Positions 18,453 to 31,755 are shown, counted from the stretch's first letter. The stretch is DNA of 64,000 nucleotides from an uncultured Actinomycetes bacterium (GCA_937926105.1 CALANS010000182.1:124001-188000); one strand, 5' to 3'. Numbers and translations: made by a program. The notes: generated by a model from the sequence alone, not told the origin.

Positions 18453-18838
18453 GTCGCTGGGTCACGGATGCCTCGAGTGTGGCCGCCTATCTGCTTGGCG
18501 AGGCATCCGGGGCAGAACGATCGGCGATCCTGCAGGGTGCGTGTGCACCCACGTTGCTGGACGTTGAGGTCACCAATACGCTCCGGGGATTGTTACGGGG
18601 GAACAAGATCGACCACACGAGGGCCGAAGCGGCTCGGTTCGATCTGCGTGTCTTGCGGATGCGTCGCTATCCGGAGCAGCCGCTGCTGCGACGTGCGTGG
18701 GATCTGCGTGATAGGTGCACGGTGTATGAGGGGCTCTACGTGGCACTGGCAGAGGCATTGGACGCGACGCTGGTCACGCGGGACGTTCGGCTGGGCCGGA
18801 GCGTGCAGCATCTGGTCGAGGTGCGCATCCCTGGCTGA
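18449..18838 (+). CDS. vapC: VapC-family PIN-domain ribonuclease toxin
   Basis: The 129-residue PIN protein has acidic residues at Asp7 (VTDASSV), Glu40 (LLDVEVTN) and Asp112 (LVTRDVRL). At the position that is usually Asp in YDALYVALAE it has Glu94 (YEGLYVALAEAL). The metal site may still work, since Glu is conservative. VapC toxins cleave tRNA or rRNA when freed from the antitoxin. The GTG start overlaps the antitoxin stop by 4 nt. Confidence 0.87.
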   Translation: MSRWVTDASSVAAYLLGEASGAERSAILQGACAPTLLDVEVTNTLRGLLRGNKIDHTRAEAARFDLRVLRMRRYPEQPLLRRAWDLRDRCTVYEGLYVALAEALDATLVTRDVRLGRSVQHLVEVRIPG

Positions 18839-18853
18839 TCCACCTGCGGTGGA
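18839..18853. terminator. Short hairpin after vapC
   Basis: TCCACC-TGC-GGTGGA begins immediately after the vapC stop codon. It lies between convergent genes, so it may act as a weak terminator. Confidence 0.35.
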
Positions 18854-18910
18854 CCCCTGGCGCATGCTGGGACGGGGAGCCCCGGCGATCGCCACCATCT
18901 GATCGGGTCG

Positions 18911-19576
18911 TCACCGTCGCGAGTAGCGGCCCACCAGCGTGCCGGACGCCACGGTGTCGGCGTCGATCCCGGATAGCGCCTCGGAGAGTCCGGCGCCGTC
19001 CGGGATCGGCTGGGCAACATCCAGAGCAAGCACCGTGAACCGGTAGTGGTGCGTTCCGCTGGGCGGGCACGGCGGCGCGTAGCCAGGTCGACCGGCGGAG
19101 GTCGTGGCCTGCACGGCGCCGGGCGGCAGGTGCGGGCCATCGAGCGAGGTCGTGGTCGGTGACAGCCCGGCGACGATCCAGTGCGTGTACGTACCGTTCG
19201 GCGCATCTGGGTCGCTGACGACCACTGCGAACGAGCGGGCCGAGCGGGGTGCGCCAGACCAGACCAGCGGCGGCGGGGTGCCCGCCCCGTCACACGTGAA
19301 TCGGGCCGGGATTCGGCCGCCCACCGGGAACGCGGCGCTGGTGACGGTGATGACCCGCGTCGACGGTGACGACAGCGCCGGCGGTGATGGAACAGGCGGT
19401 GACGGTGACGACAGCGCCGGCGGAGTGGACGGCACCGCTGGGTTGGCCGCTTGGGCACACCCGGTGGCCGCCAGCAGGATCAGTGGTGCCGCCAGGACGC
19501 GCCCCACGCGGCACCCTCGGGTAGATCGACCCACGCTGTGGGCACCCGGCGGGGTGCCCACCCACCGGCCCGTCAT
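18911..19576 (-). CDS. PEBP-family (YbhB/YbcL) lipoprotein
   Basis: The 221-residue product carries a lipobox LAATGC after a hydrophobic stretch (RVLAAPLILLAATGC), a Ser/Pro linker, and a phosphatidylethanolamine-binding fold. The fold has FTCDGAGTPPPLVWSGAP, VVVSDPDAPNGTYTHWIVAG and GTHHYRFTVLALD, with the conserved DPDAP ligand site. Bacterial PEBPs bind small anionic ligands; the physiological role is unknown. The ATG at 19576 overlaps the metallopeptidase stop (ATGA), pointing to co-translation; an in-frame ATG at 19582 is the alternative start. Confidence 0.85.
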   Translation of the reverse strand: MTGRWVGTPPGAHSVGRSTRGCRVGRVLAAPLILLAATGCAQAANPAVPSTPPALSSPSPPVPSPPALSSPSTRVITVTSAAFPVGGRIPARFTCDGAGTPPPLVWSGAPRSARSFAVVVSDPDAPNGTYTHWIVAGLSPTTTSLDGPHLPPGAVQATTSAGRPGYAPPCPPSGTHHYRFTVLALDVAQPIPDGAGLSEALSGIDADTVASGTLVGRYSRR

Positions 19577-20997
19577 CGACATGCGACCAGCCCGCGGTGG
19601 AAGCCGTCGGCGTAGCCGGCCGCGTCGGCAAATGTCGCGCCCCGGGCGATTCGAACCGCCGCCAGTGCCTCGTCTGCGTCTCCCGGCCACGATCCCAGGG
19701 ATCCGGCGGTGGAGGTCCCGAACACCGACGCGGTCCAGGCGCCCGCGAAGCAGGACGCGAACGTGGCGTCGGGCGTGGCGCCGGGTCCGGTGAGCCCGGT
19801 GAGCCCGGTGAGCCCGGTGGGTCGAGCGAGCTCGGCGAGCCCGGCAGGACCGAGCGTGCGGCCCTCCGCCAACGCCAGCACGGTCGCCTGGGCGAACTGC
19901 CCATACGGCGCCGCGGCCGCCAGATCTGCGGCGGCCGGCTCAGCGGTCACGGGTGATCCGGTGAACGCTCGGATCGACGCCTGCGCCGCGGCCACCACCG
20001 CCTCGGTCGAGGCGTACCGAGGCTTGGCCAGAGCGGCCGCTCCACCCGCGGGCAACGGCACCGCACCCAGGGTCGGGTGCAGCGAATCCGCCGTCATGGC
20101 GTGACACGCGGCAGCCCCCTGCCGATACCCCAGCAGCACCGCGGTGAGCCGGTCCAGGCTCAGCCCGTGAGCCGTCGAATCCGTGCGCGACACCTGCACC
20201 GGGTCCGCGAAATCCAGCAGTGGTCCCACGGCATCCAGCAGCGCCGAGTCGCCGAAGTGGATGTGTGGCGCCTTGCCTGCGATCACCCAGGCCAAGAAGG
20301 CGCCGGCGTCGCAGTCGCCCTGCGCCTCGATGAGCAGAGACGGATAGCGGGCCGGATCGGCGGTGCGCTGCTCCGGCGTCGGCCCGATCCGCGCCTGCAC
20401 GGCGTGACCGAACTCATGCGCGAACGCGCCAACCAGGCCGGCCACCCCGTACCGGCTCAGCAGCACCGGCACCAGCGCGGACGAGTCGTAGACGATCCCG
20501 TCGTCGCTCGGGCAGTAGTAGGCGTTGCCAACAATCTGGCCCGGGCTGGACACGCACGGACCCGAGCCGTCGGAAGCCGCCGAGTCCATCGCAGTGACAC
20601 CACCGCGCAACGGGGTGAAGTCCCGGTGTGCGATCCGTGGCACGGCGGATGCCCAGAACGTCTGCAGGTCCGAGACGACCGAGGCGACCAGGGCCTCCTC
20701 GCCGTCCGCGTGCGGCCCCTGGCCGGACTGCGGGATCCGCCGGACGGCCAGACCGACGCCGCCGGTATCGATCCGAGTGTCCGCCAGCGGAGCACCGGCC
20801 ACTCCGGCGGCCAACGAGCCGCGCCCAAGGGTCAACCCGGCAGCGACCGCCGCCGGGACGGCCAGCACCCAGGCCAGCACGGCCACCCCCAGCAGGGCCC
20901 AGCCGGTGCGTGGGCGACCACGGGGACCCCGCGGTGCCCGATGCGCGCGGTCCGGTCGGTCCGCGTCGCCTAGTCGGTGTCGTCCGGAACCAGCCAC
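19573..20997 (-). CDS. Membrane-anchored neutral zinc metallopeptidase
   Basis: The 474-residue protein has one N-terminal membrane segment ([21 protein letters not shown]). Its extracytoplasmic domain carries the zincin motif HEFGH in [16 protein letters not shown] and a downstream [15 protein letters not shown], as in the putative neutral zinc metallopeptidase family (YpfJ-like). The GTG at 20997 overlaps the end of glgB by 28 bp, so it may be read through from the glg operon. A TGL repeat lies near the C-terminus. Substrate unknown. Confidence 0.82.
   Translation of the reverse strand: MAGSGRHRLGDADRPDRAHRAPRGPRGRPRTGWALLGVAVLAWVLAVPAAVAAGLTLGRGSLAAGVAGAPLADTRIDTGGVGLAVRRIPQSGQGPHADGEEALVASVVSDLQTFWASAVPRIAHRDFTPLRGGVTAMDSAASDGSGPCVSSPGQIVGNAYYCPSDDGIVYDSSALVPVLLSRYGVAGLVGAFAHEFGHAVQARIGPTPEQRTADPARYPSLLIEAQGDCDAGAFLAWVIAGKAPHIHFGDSALLDAVGPLLDFADPVQVSRTDSTAHGLSLDRLTAVLLGYRQGAAACHAMTADSLHPTLGAVPLPAGGAAALAKPRYASTEAVVAAAQASIRAFTGSPVTAEPAAADLAAAAPYGQFAQATVLALAEGRTLGPAGLAELARPTGLTGLTGLTGPGATPDATFASCFAGAWTASVFGTSTAGSLGSWPGDADEALAAVRIARGATFADAAGYADGFHRGLVACR
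19792..19818 (+). repeat. 9-bp tandem repeat in the metallopeptidase gene
   Basis: Three exact copies of GAGCCCGGT, encoding Thr-Gly-Leu units on the minus strand. In-frame copy-number change would alter the linker length without a frameshift. Confidence 0.7.
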
Positions 20998-23345
20998 ACC
21001 GCCCCCAGCGGCGGCAGGGTCAGCTCGGCCGAGCAGGGCTGACCGTGGCGGGAGGTTTCGCCGGCGGTGACGGAGCCTAGATTGCCCACCCCGGACCCCC
21101 CGTAGATTGCCGCGTCGGTGTTGAGCACCTCACGCCACGTTCCGGGCTGCGGCAGCCCGATCCGGTAATCACGGTGCGGCACGGCGGAGAAGTTGAGCAC
21201 GCACGCCAACGCGGATCCGTCCGCCCCCCAGCGCAGGAAGGCGAACACATTGCCCTCGCGGTCGTTCGCGTCGATCCAGGTGAACCCGGCCGGGGTGAAG
21301 TCCTGGCTGTACAGGGCGGGGCTGGCCCGGTAGATGCGATTGAGATCGCCGACCACCCCGCGGATCCCGGCGTGCAGCGGAAGGTCGCCCAGTTGCCAGG
21401 GCAGCTCGGCGGCGTCGTTCCATTCGGCCGGGTTGCCCAGTTCCCCACCCATGAACAGCAACTGCTTGCCGGGATGCGCCCACAGGTAGGCGTAGTAGGC
21501 GCGCAGCGTGGCCGCCCGCCGCCAGGGGTCGCCGGGCACCTTGCCCCACAGCGACCCCTTGCCGTGCACCACCTCGTCGTGCGAGAGCGGCAGCACGAAT
21601 CGCTCGGAGTAGGCGTACATCATCGCGAAGGTCATGTCGTTGTGGTGCCAGGCGCGATGCACTGGGTCCCGCCCGAGGTAGGACAGGGTGTCGTGCATCC
21701 AGCCCATGTTCCACTTCAGCCCGAAGCCCAGCCCGCCCAGGTGCGCGGGCCGGGTCACGCCGGGCCAGGAGGTGGATTCCTCGGCGATCATCACCGCGCC
21801 GGGGATCCGCTTGGCGACCGTCGCGTTGGTCTCCTGCAGAAACGACACGGCATCCAGGTTCTCGTTGCCGCCGTAGGCATTCGGCAGCCATTGGCCCGGG
21901 CCGCGGGAGTAGTCCAAATACAGCATGGAGGCCACCGCGTCCACCCGGAGCCCGTCCAAATGGAACTCCTCCAGCCAGAACAGCGCGTTGGCCATCAGGA
22001 AGTTGCGTACCTCCGGCCGGCCGAAGTTGAACACCAGAGTGCCCCAATCCGGCTGCTCGCCGCGGCGCGGATCGGGGTGCTCGTACAGCGGCGTTCCGTC
22101 GAATCGAGCCAGTGCCCAGGCATCCCGCGGAAAGTGCGCAGGCACCCAATCCAGGATCACCCCGTACCCGTTGCGGTGCAGGGTATCCACCAGGTAGCGG
22201 AAGTCGTCTGGGGTGCCGAAGCGAGCATCGGTGGCGTAGTAGGACGTGACCTGGTATCCCCAGGATCCGCCGTAGGGGTGTCCGGCCAGCGGCAGGAATT
22301 CCACGTGGGTGAAGCCGGTCTCGCCCAGGTAGTCCACCAGCGCATCGGCCAGCTCTCGGTAGGTCAGCCCCTGCCGCCAGGAACCGGCGTGCACCTCGTA
22401 GATCGACATCGGACGGGTCGCCCAGTCGTTCTCGGCGCGGTCGGCCATCCACTGGTCGTCCTGCCACTCGTGCCGCGCGGTGGCCACCACCGAGGCGTTG
22501 GCTGGCGGCACCTCGGTGGAGTAGGCCATCGGATCGGCCTTGTCCCGCCAGACGCCGTCTCGGCCGAGAATCTGGTACTTGTACCGGGTCCCGTCGCCCA
22601 CGCCCGGAACGAACAGCTCCCACACACCGGAGGCGCCGATCATCCGCATGGGGGTGCCGGCGCCGGTCCACTGGTCGAAATCGCCCGACACCCGTACGCC
22701 GCGGGCATTCGGTGCCCACACGGCGAACGAGGTACCCGATACGTCGCCACCGGGTGTCGGATAGCTGCGCACGTGGGCCCCCAGCACCTGCCACAGCTGC
22801 TCGTGCCGGCCCTCGCCAATCAGGTACTGGTCCATCTCGCCGACGGTGGGCAGCCAGCGGTACGGGTCGTCCACTTCGTAGACGGCATCGGGGCCGTAGT
22901 CGACCCGGAGTCGGTAGTCGCCGATGTCCCCGGGCACGGTCACCGAGAAGATCCCGCCGTAGGCGTGCTGCAGTGGAATCTCGGCGCCGCCGGCCAGCAC
23001 GGTGACGGACCTGGCGTGGTGGCGCAGCGTGCGGATCGTGGTGGATCCGTCGGCCCGTGGGTGACGGCCGAGAACGGCGTGCGGGTTGCGGGTGTCGCCG
23101 CCGATCACCTTCTCGTAGTCGGCGGCCGTCGGTTCTGCCGAGCCAGCCGCCGCAGGTGGTGACGAGAGCGTCGGTGCCTGGGCCGGGTCCTGCGATGGGG
23201 TCCCAGCCGGGCCCTCCGGTGGGGTCCCAGGCGGCCCCTCCGGTGGGGTCCCCGCGGGGACCGGCGACGCCGCCGCCGGGCCGGCTGCTGGGTCGCCCTC
23301 GTCACCGCCCCGGTGATGCCGGGGGCCGCGGCGCGGGTTGGTCAT
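20970..23345 (-). CDS. glgB: 1,4-alpha-glucan branching enzyme
   Basis: The 791-residue GH13 enzyme creates alpha-1,6 branches. It has the N-terminal CBM48 modules ([30 protein letters not shown]), the catalytic barrel with nucleophile Asp in [17 protein letters not shown], acid/base Glu in MIAEEST, and [13 protein letters not shown] disordered N-terminal stretch of about 65 residues holds PPEGP-type repeats, longer than in E. coli GlgB. AAGGAG precedes the ATG. It is the last gene of the glgE-treS-mak-glgB cluster, 10 bp after mak. Confidence 0.97.
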   Translation of the reverse strand: MTNPRRGPRHHRGGDEGDPAAGPAAASPVPAGTPPEGPPGTPPEGPAGTPSQDPAQAPTLSSPPAAAGSAEPTAADYEKVIGGDTRNPHAVLGRHPRADGSTTIRTLRHHARSVTVLAGGAEIPLQHAYGGIFSVTVPGDIGDYRLRVDYGPDAVYEVDDPYRWLPTVGEMDQYLIGEGRHEQLWQVLGAHVRSYPTPGGDVSGTSFAVWAPNARGVRVSGDFDQWTGAGTPMRMIGASGVWELFVPGVGDGTRYKYQILGRDGVWRDKADPMAYSTEVPPANASVVATARHEWQDDQWMADRAENDWATRPMSIYEVHAGSWRQGLTYRELADALVDYLGETGFTHVEFLPLAGHPYGGSWGYQVTSYYATDARFGTPDDFRYLVDTLHRNGYGVILDWVPAHFPRDAWALARFDGTPLYEHPDPRRGEQPDWGTLVFNFGRPEVRNFLMANALFWLEEFHLDGLRVDAVASMLYLDYSRGPGQWLPNAYGGNENLDAVSFLQETNATVAKRIPGAVMIAEESTSWPGVTRPAHLGGLGFGLKWNMGWMHDTLSYLGRDPVHRAWHHNDMTFAMMYAYSERFVLPLSHDEVVHGKGSLWGKVPGDPWRRAATLRAYYAYLWAHPGKQLLFMGGELGNPAEWNDAAELPWQLGDLPLHAGIRGVVGDLNRIYRASPALYSQDFTPAGFTWIDANDREGNVFAFLRWGADGSALACVLNFSAVPHRDYRIGLPQPGTWREVLNTDAAIYGGSGVGNLGSVTAGETSRHGQPCSAELTLPPLGAVWLVPDDTD

Positions 23346-23355
23346 GGCTGGCTCC

Positions 23356-24837
23356 TTAGTTGGCCGCCGGGTCGCGGCCGGTCAGCTCGGCGACGGCCGC
23401 CAGCGGGATCTGCGCCCAGGCCGGGCGATGACCGTGCTCGTAGCCCACCTCGTAGACCGCTTTGGCCAGCTCGAACGCCTCGAACAGCGGCGCCGGTTCT
23501 CGCGGATCGGCGCCGGAGACGCCGGCGTAGCCCTCGCAGAACGCGGATCGGTTCCGGCGTGACCACTCCGCCGCCCGGTAGGCGCGCTGCGCGTCCGAGG
23601 CTCCGGTGATGAGCAGTTGGTGCGCGGCGTAGTCGAAGGACCGCACCATCCCCGCCACGTCCTGCAGCGTCGAATGCATGCGTCGGCGGCCGGCTATCGG
23701 CCGGGACGGCTCGCCCTCGAAGTCGATAAGCATCCAGCCCTGCAGGGTGCGCAGCACCTGCCCCAGATGCAGGTCGCCGTGAATGCGCTGCACCGGTACC
23801 GGGCTGCCGTGCAGTTGGTCGCCGGCGCGTCGGTAGGTGTCGCGGATCGCATCCAGGTATTCGCCGAGCGGTGGCACCGCGGTCGCCAACCGCTCCGCGT
23901 GCGCCGTCATGGCAGCCAGCAGCGCGGTGACGCCGTCCGCGGGCAGCGAGTCCGTCCCGCATGCCCGGGCAAGGTCCCGGTGCACCAGCGCAACCGCCTC
24001 GCCCAGCCGGTGTGCCTCGGCGGCGAAGTCGCCACCCACCTCGTCGGCGTGCAGATCGCCCTCGGCCATCAGGTCGCGCACGCTCGTGGTGGCCATCGCC
24101 CAGCCGTCGGCGCTGTTGGCGAAGTACCGGGTGGCCAGCCCCAGCGTGGTGGGCACGCCCCTTACCGGGCAGACCAGTTCTCCCACGGGGTCGGCGATGT
24201 GCTCACAGCCGGCGGCGTGCAGGGCGCGGTGCAACTCGGCATCGGGGTTGGTGCCCGGATCCAGCCGCCGGTACACCTTCAGGATCACCGCGTCGCCGAA
24301 CACCACCGAGGTGTTGGACTGCTCGGCGGAGATCACCAGGCCACCGGCCGACGGATCGATGTCGGCGCCCGGTTCGGTAACGGCCGTCACCGAACCGAGT
24401 GTCTCGCCGCTGTCCAGCGCGGCCAGCAGCCGGCTAGTGAACTCGTGATCGTGCAGCGCGTCGTAGCAGATCCGTTCCCCGACGGATCCGATGATGGCGT
24501 GCCCGACGCGCTCCGGCGGATCGGCCCGCCAGCCGACCAACAGTTGGTAAGTCGCCGGCCCGGCCGGGGTGTCGGCTCCGATCAGCACCAGTTCGACCAC
24601 GGCTGTCGCGCCGAGTTCGACCACCGGCAAGCGGTCCAGCACGCTGACGTCCTCACCGCCGCCGCCACGCCCGGCGAACCACCGCTGGGACGGCAACCAG
24701 TCGACCAGCAGCGCGGTGAGCGCCGTGGTCTCATCCTGGCCGCGGGCCCGGCTACCGTCGGTCCCGCGATCAGGGGCGGTCCGCGGGGCGAGCGGATCGC
24801 GGGGGGCCGGCGGCGTGGCGGGCAGGTCGGGACTCAT
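23356..24837 (-). CDS. mak: Maltokinase
   Basis: The 493-residue kinase phosphorylates maltose to maltose-1-phosphate, the GlgE substrate. Visible motifs are the N-terminal cap [11 protein letters not shown], the catalytic loop [11 protein letters not shown] and the metal-binding [11 protein letters not shown] of aminoglycoside-phosphotransferase-like folds. It is a separate gene here, whereas some bacteria fuse TreS and Mak. The ATG at 24837 lies 4 nt after the treS stop; an upstream extension into treS was rejected. Pathway context makes the call secure. Confidence 0.95.
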   Translation of the reverse strand: MSPDLPATPPAPRDPLAPRTAPDRGTDGSRARGQDETTALTALLVDWLPSQRWFAGRGGGGEDVSVLDRLPVVELGATAVVELVLIGADTPAGPATYQLLVGWRADPPERVGHAIIGSVGERICYDALHDHEFTSRLLAALDSGETLGSVTAVTEPGADIDPSAGGLVISAEQSNTSVVFGDAVILKVYRRLDPGTNPDAELHRALHAAGCEHIADPVGELVCPVRGVPTTLGLATRYFANSADGWAMATTSVRDLMAEGDLHADEVGGDFAAEAHRLGEAVALVHRDLARACGTDSLPADGVTALLAAMTAHAERLATAVPPLGEYLDAIRDTYRRAGDQLHGSPVPVQRIHGDLHLGQVLRTLQGWMLIDFEGEPSRPIAGRRRMHSTLQDVAGMVRSFDYAAHQLLITGASDAQRAYRAAEWSRRNRSAFCEGYAGVSGADPREPAPLFEAFELAKAVYEVGYEHGHRPAWAQIPLAAVAELTGRDPAAN

Positions 24838-24841
24838 CCGG

Positions 24842-26638
<1,797 letters not shown>

Positions 26639-26697
26639 GCTGACCTTTCCTGATCGGAGGTAACGGCCGGCGGAATCGGTGGTGACCATCGGTCCGG

Positions 26698-28746
26698 TCA
26701 CCGGTCGCGTTGGATGTGCAGGATGTGCGCCGCGCGGACCGCGGGGGTCAGCCCGATCGCCGTGCGCTGGCCGAAGTGGTAGCGCTCCCCGGACAGCAGG
26801 TCCACCACGTCGAACGTCGACGACCAGTCCAGGCCCAGCGCCGGCATCCACAGCTCGGTGCGGCCCCAGTGCTCGCCGCGTGGATCCAGCGCCACCACCA
26901 TCAGCAGGGTGTCGCCGGTCAGCGGGTCCCGGCGGGAGTAACACAGCAGGTTCTCGTTGTCGATCTGGTGGAACCACAGGCCCTTCATCTGCTGCAGGGC
27001 GCGGTGCTCCCGCCGGACGTGGTTGAGCCGGGTGATCAGGGGCTCCAACGACCGCCCGTGCTCGGCGGGGGTGACGAAGTCCCTGGGGCGCAGCTGGTAT
27101 TTCTCCGAGTTGAGATACTCCTCGGAGTCCGGCCGGACCGGTTCGTCCTCGAACAGCTCGAAGCCGGAGTACACCCCCCAGGAGGGGGCCAGGGTGGCGG
27201 CCAGCACGGCGCGGATGGCAAACATCGCCGGACCGCCGTAGGCCAGCGAGGCGTGCAGGATGTCCGGCGTGTTGACGAAGAAATTCGGCCGCATGAAGTC
27301 CGAGTTCGCCACCAGCTCCACCGCGTAGTCGGTGAGCTCGGCCTTGCCGGTGCGCCAGGTGAAGTAGGTGTACGACTGGCTGAAGCCGACCTTGGCCAGC
27401 GTCTGCATCATCGCCGGCCGGGTGAATGCCTCGGCCAGGAAGATCACCTCGGGGTGGTGTTCGTGCACCTGGGCGATCAGCCACTCCCAGAAGTTGACCG
27501 GCTTGGTGTGCGGGTTGTCCACCCGGAACACCGTCACCCCGTGGTCGATCCAGAACTCCACGATCCGCAGCACCTCGGCGTACAGGCCGACCGGATCGTT
27601 GTCGAAGTTCAACGGATAGATGTCCTGGTAGCGCTTGGGCGGGTTCTCCGCGTAGGCGATGGTGCCGTCCGGCCGGGTGGTGAACCACTCCGGGTGTTCG
27701 CGCACCCACGGGTGGTCGGGGGCGCACTGCAGCGCCAGGTCGAGTGCGACCGACAGGCCCAGGTCGGTGGCCCTGGCCACGAAGGCGTCGAAGTCGTCCA
27801 GGGTGCCCAGGTCGGGGTGGATCGCGTCGTGTCCGCCGGCGGCCGACCCGATGGCCCATGGCGAGCCGACATCGTCGGGCTGTGCGGTGACGGTGTTGTT
27901 GCGGCCCTTGCGGTTGACCTCGCCGATGGGGTGGACCGGGGGCAGGTACACCACATCGAAGCCCATGGCGGCGACCCGGTCCAGGGCGATGGCGGCGTCG
28001 GTCAGGGTGCCATGCCGCACGGGGGTGCCGTCGGTGCGGATCTGGGCGCCGATCGAGCGGGGGAACAACTCGTACCAGGAGCCGAATTCGGCCAGCGGCC
28101 GGTCCACCCACACGCGGTAGGGCTCCGACCGGGTGACCAGCTCCCGGATCGGCTCGGCCGTCAGTACCGGCCACAGGTCCCCGCCCAGCGCCGGTCCGAT
28201 CCGCTCGGCCAGCGGCAGGCGTTCGTCGCGCAGCGCGGCCGCGGCGGCCCGGATCGCCGGTGCGTACCGGTGACCCGGCCGGCGGGCGATCCGGCCGAGC
28301 AGGGTGGCGCCGGTGGCGAGGTCGTTGGCCATCACCTCGGCGCTCTGGCCGGCGCCGTACTTCGCCTCGACGGCGTGCCGCCAGGTGGCCAGCGGGTCGC
28401 TCCACGCCTCGATCTGCAGGGTCCACAGGCCCATCCGGTCCGGTACCACCTGGGCGTGGAAGCGGTCGGTGCCGGGGGTGCCGGGTGTCATCCGCAGCAG
28501 CGGCGCCGAGGACCGGCGGCGGACACCTGCCCCGGTGGCCGGTGCGGTGGCGGCCGCACCCGGTGACCTGGTTGCCTCGGCCGCCCCGGCCGGTGGGGTG
28601 AACAGCACGTTGGCGCCCACCGCGTCGTGCCCTTCGCGGAACACCGTGGCCGCCACCTCGATCACCGCCCCGACGAAGGAGGTGGCAGGGTAGCGGCCGC
28701 AGTCGACCGCGGGGGTGACGTCGGTGATCGGGATGCGTCCTACCAC
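26698..28746 (-). CDS. glgE: Alpha-1,4-glucan:maltose-1-phosphate maltosyltransferase
   Basis: The 682-residue GH13_3 enzyme extends alpha-glucan with maltosyl units from maltose-1-phosphate. Diagnostic blocks are [28 protein letters not shown], nucleophile Asp410 in [16 protein letters not shown], and acid/base Glu439 in FLAEAFTRP. Residues 53-80 are a low-complexity insert. The GTG at 28746 sits 6 nt after a TAGGTT box, so the operon glgE-treS-mak-glgB is probably leaderless. In mycobacteria this pathway is linked to maltose-1-phosphate toxicity when glgE is lost. Confidence 0.96.
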   Translation of the reverse strand: MVGRIPITDVTPAVDCGRYPATSFVGAVIEVAATVFREGHDAVGANVLFTPPAGAAEATRSPGAAATAPATGAGVRRRSSAPLLRMTPGTPGTDRFHAQVVPDRMGLWTLQIEAWSDPLATWRHAVEAKYGAGQSAEVMANDLATGATLLGRIARRPGHRYAPAIRAAAAALRDERLPLAERIGPALGGDLWPVLTAEPIRELVTRSEPYRVWVDRPLAEFGSWYELFPRSIGAQIRTDGTPVRHGTLTDAAIALDRVAAMGFDVVYLPPVHPIGEVNRKGRNNTVTAQPDDVGSPWAIGSAAGGHDAIHPDLGTLDDFDAFVARATDLGLSVALDLALQCAPDHPWVREHPEWFTTRPDGTIAYAENPPKRYQDIYPLNFDNDPVGLYAEVLRIVEFWIDHGVTVFRVDNPHTKPVNFWEWLIAQVHEHHPEVIFLAEAFTRPAMMQTLAKVGFSQSYTYFTWRTGKAELTDYAVELVANSDFMRPNFFVNTPDILHASLAYGGPAMFAIRAVLAATLAPSWGVYSGFELFEDEPVRPDSEEYLNSEKYQLRPRDFVTPAEHGRSLEPLITRLNHVRREHRALQQMKGLWFHQIDNENLLCYSRRDPLTGDTLLMVVALDPRGEHWGRTELWMPALGLDWSSTFDVVDLLSGERYHFGQRTAIGLTPAVRAAHILHIQRDR

Positions 28747-29064
28747 GAGGTCAACCTACCGGGGGTCGCAGGGCCACGCAGCGCGCGACCGACGGCGGGA
28801 GGGGACCAGCGACACGCCCGGTGGCCGGGTGTCGCACCGGTGCCGGGCGCGGTAGCGTCGGGCGGGTCGGGAGGCTGTCGGCGGTGCCGCACGGTGGCGC
28901 CGCGTCGGCAACCAGCCGGGGCCACAGTTGCCGGACGACCGACCGAACGGGCACCATCTAAAGCTACATCTGAATCGATACCACCTGCGATGGCGCCCCG
29001 GGCTCGGCGCCGCAGCGCAGGGCAACCGCACCGGGCCCCCGACGAACGAGACTGGCACATTTCC
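28747..29064. other. 318-bp divergent regulatory region between glgE and glgP
   Basis: No gene is seen here. The left edge holds the likely glgE -10 box. A plus-strand TAGCGT at 28853-28858 could be a glgP -10 with a leader of about 200 nt. A distinctly AT-rich stretch at about 28957-28995 (containing CATCTAAAGCTACATC) stands out and may be a promoter or regulator site. It must control both alpha-glucan synthesis and breakdown. Confidence 0.5.
28753..28758 (-). promoter_or_regulatory. Putative -10 box of the glgE operon
   Basis: TAGGTT on the minus strand, 6 nt before the GTG of glgE, with no ribosome-binding site between. Confidence 0.5.
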
Positions 29065-31749
29065 GTGAAGGCATACCGATCCTTGACCGTGCGGCCCCGG
29101 CCGCCCGCCGCGCTCGCCCCGCTGGAGCGGCTGATCCGCAACATGCGCTGGACCTGGCACCCGGCGACCCGGGACCTGTTCGAGCAGATCGACCCCGATG
29201 CGTGGCGCCGGCTGGGCCGGGACCCGCTGCGGCTGCTCGGGGCGGTCTCGGTGCAACGCCTGGAGGAATTGGCCGGCGACGAGCAGTTCCTGGACCGGAT
29301 GCGGGCGCTGGACGACGATCTCACCGGGTACCTGCAGGCGCCGGGCTGGTACTCCCGCCGGCGGGAGGCTGCGGGGGCCACTGTGGGGGGCACTGAGGCG
29401 GGATTGTCGGCCGAGTCGCGCGGGCACGCGCCCGACGGGACCGGCTCCGTGGCCGCCCCGAACGGCCACGGCGTGGCATACCCGGACGCCGTCGCCTACT
29501 TCTCCATGGAGTTCGGTGTCTCCGATGTGCTGCCGAACTTCTCCGGCGGGCTGGGCGTGCTGGCCGGTGACCACCTCAAGTCCGCCTCCGACCTGGGCGT
29601 TCCGATCATCGCGGTGGGCCTGTTCTACCGATTCGGCTACTTCTCCCAGACCCTGTCCGCCGAGGGGTGGCAGCAGGAGGTGTACTCGGCACACGACCCG
29701 CACACGCTGATCATGGAGCGGGCCACCGGCCCGGACGGCAGCCCGCTGCGCATCACGGTGGACATGCCCGAGGGCAAGGCGCTGCATGCCCGGATCTGGC
29801 TGGTGCGGGTCGGCCGGATCCCGTTGCTGCTGCTGGACTCCGACATCGAGGACAACGACGACGTCCTGCGGCAGACCACCGACCGGCTCTACGGCGGCGA
29901 CCAGGATCACCGCATCCGGCAGGAGATCCTGCTGGGCGTCGGAGGCGTCCGGGCGGTGCGCGCGTACTGCGAGGCCACCGGGTTCGCCGAGCCCGAGGTG
30001 TTCCACATGAACGAGGGGCACGCCGGGTTCTCCGGCCTGGAGCGGATGCGCACCCTGGTGGCCGAACACGGCCTGTCGGTGCCGGAAGCGCTGGCGGCGG
30101 TGCGGGCCGGCACCGTGTTCACCACCCACACCCCGGTGCCGGCCGGGATCGACCGGTTCCCGGTGGACCTGGTTCGGCACTACCTGGACGCCGCCCCGGA
30201 CGGCATGTCGCGGCTGCTGCCCGGGATTCCGGCGGAGGACGTCATCACGCTCGGCGCCGAGGACGACCCGGGCCGGTTCAACATGGCGCACCTCGGGCTG
30301 CGACTCGCGCAGCGCGCCAACGGTGTGGCCAAGCTGCACGGTTCGGTGTCCCGCCGGATGTTCGCCGGGCTCTATCCCGGCTACGACGTGGACGAGGTGC
30401 CGATCGGATCGGTCACCAACGGCGTGCACCTGGCCACCTGGCAGGACCGCTCGATGCGTCCCATCGCCGAGCAACTGGCCGACTCACCCGACCTGGACGC
30501 CGCTGATAGCTGGCCGCACGTCGACCGGGTGGATCCGGCCTGGCTGTGGCAGGAGCGCGGTCGGCTGCGGGCACGCCTGGTGGACATGGCGCGGGAGTCG
30601 GTGCGGCGTTCCTGGCTGCAGCGCGGCCTGACCGTGGCCGAACTGGGTTGGACGGAGTCGATCCTGGATCCGGACATCCTGACCATCGGATTCGCCCGAC
30701 GGGTGTCGACCTACAAGCGGCTGACGCTGATGCTGCGCGACCGCGACCGGCTGCGCTCCATCCTGCTGGATGCCCAGCGTCCGGTGCAGATCATCATCGC
30801 CGGCAAGGCGCACCCAGCCGACGACGGCGGCAAGCACTTCATGCAGGAGATGGTGACCTTCGCCGACGACCCGGAGATCCGGCACCGGGTCGCGTTCCTG
30901 CCGGACTACTCCATGTCCATGGCCTCGGTGCTGTGCGCCGGCGCCGACGTGTGGTTGAACAACCCGATCCGACCCCAGGAGGCCTCCGGCACCTCCGGGA
31001 TGAAGGCGGCGCTGAACGGAGCGCTGAACCTGTCCATCTCGGACGGCTGGTGGGACGAGCTGTACGACGGGCACGACGGCTGGGTGATCCCCAGCGTCGA
31101 GGTCACCGACGAGGACCGGCGGGACGACCTGGAGGCCGCGGCGCTGTACGACCTGCTGACCGACCGGGTGGTGCCGCTGTTCTACCAACGCGGCGCGGAG
31201 GGCCGGCCGAACGGCTGGATCGACGCGGTGCGGCACACCCTGAGCTACCTCGGTCCGCGGGTACAGGCGACCCGGATGGTGCGCGACTACGTGCAGGACT
31301 ACTACGCCCCGGCGACCGCCAACGCCCGGGTGATGCGCCGGGACCCGACCGCCGCGAAGGACTTCGCCGCCTGGCAGGACCGGGTGCGGGCGGCCTGGCC
31401 GGGGATCCGGATTACCGGGGTCGACGTGTCGGGCATCGACACCGAGCCGGCGCTGGGACACCCGATGACGGTGCGCGCGTATGTCGACCTGGCGGGCCTG
31501 TCCGATCAGGACGTGCGGGTGCAGACGGTGATGGGCAGGCTCGGCGAGGACCATCAGCTCAGCGAGGTGACGACGGCGCCGATGCGGGTCGTGGCGGGCG
31601 GTGACGGCGCGTCGGCGCAGCCGTGCTTCCAGGCGGAGATCCCATTGAATAGGGCCGGGGCACTGGGCTACACGGTGCGGGTGTTGCCGGTGCATCCGCT
31701 GCTGGTCAGCCCTGCGGAGATGGGACTGGTGACGACGCCGCAGGACTGA
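29065..31749 (+). CDS. glgP: Alpha-glucan (glycogen/maltodextrin) phosphorylase
   Basis: The 894-residue GT35 phosphorylase releases glucose-1-phosphate from alpha-glucan. The DUF3417 N-domain starts VKAYRSLTVRPRPP and includes MRWTWHPATRDLF, as in mycobacterial GlgP, which places the GTG start at 29065. Catalytic-domain hallmarks are AYFSMEFGVSD, MNEGHAGF, and the PLP-lysine region GTSGMKAALNGALNLS with DGWWDE. It diverges from glgE and converges on glgX with 6 bp between stops, so synthesis and degradation are clustered. Confidence 0.95.
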   Translation: MKAYRSLTVRPRPPAALAPLERLIRNMRWTWHPATRDLFEQIDPDAWRRLGRDPLRLLGAVSVQRLEELAGDEQFLDRMRALDDDLTGYLQAPGWYSRRREAAGATVGGTEAGLSAESRGHAPDGTGSVAAPNGHGVAYPDAVAYFSMEFGVSDVLPNFSGGLGVLAGDHLKSASDLGVPIIAVGLFYRFGYFSQTLSAEGWQQEVYSAHDPHTLIMERATGPDGSPLRITVDMPEGKALHARIWLVRVGRIPLLLLDSDIEDNDDVLRQTTDRLYGGDQDHRIRQEILLGVGGVRAVRAYCEATGFAEPEVFHMNEGHAGFSGLERMRTLVAEHGLSVPEALAAVRAGTVFTTHTPVPAGIDRFPVDLVRHYLDAAPDGMSRLLPGIPAEDVITLGAEDDPGRFNMAHLGLRLAQRANGVAKLHGSVSRRMFAGLYPGYDVDEVPIGSVTNGVHLATWQDRSMRPIAEQLADSPDLDAADSWPHVDRVDPAWLWQERGRLRARLVDMARESVRRSWLQRGLTVAELGWTESILDPDILTIGFARRVSTYKRLTLMLRDRDRLRSILLDAQRPVQIIIAGKAHPADDGGKHFMQEMVTFADDPEIRHRVAFLPDYSMSMASVLCAGADVWLNNPIRPQEASGTSGMKAALNGALNLSISDGWWDELYDGHDGWVIPSVEVTDEDRRDDLEAAALYDLLTDRVVPLFYQRGAEGRPNGWIDAVRHTLSYLGPRVQATRMVRDYVQDYYAPATANARVMRRDPTAAKDFAAWQDRVRAAWPGIRITGVDVSGIDTEPALGHPMTVRAYVDLAGLSDQDVRVQTVMGRLGEDHQLSEVTTAPMRVVAGGDGASAQPCFQAEIPLNRAGALGYTVRVLPVHPLLVSPAEMGLVTTPQD

Positions 31750-31755
31750 GCCCGG

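Noticed and set aside
26639..28426. Upstream extension of the treS frame through glgE giving a 1194-residue protein
   Set aside because: The extension is an Arg/Ala/Gly/Pro-rich shadow of glgE in another frame; the ribosome-binding site and family N-terminus place treS at 26638.
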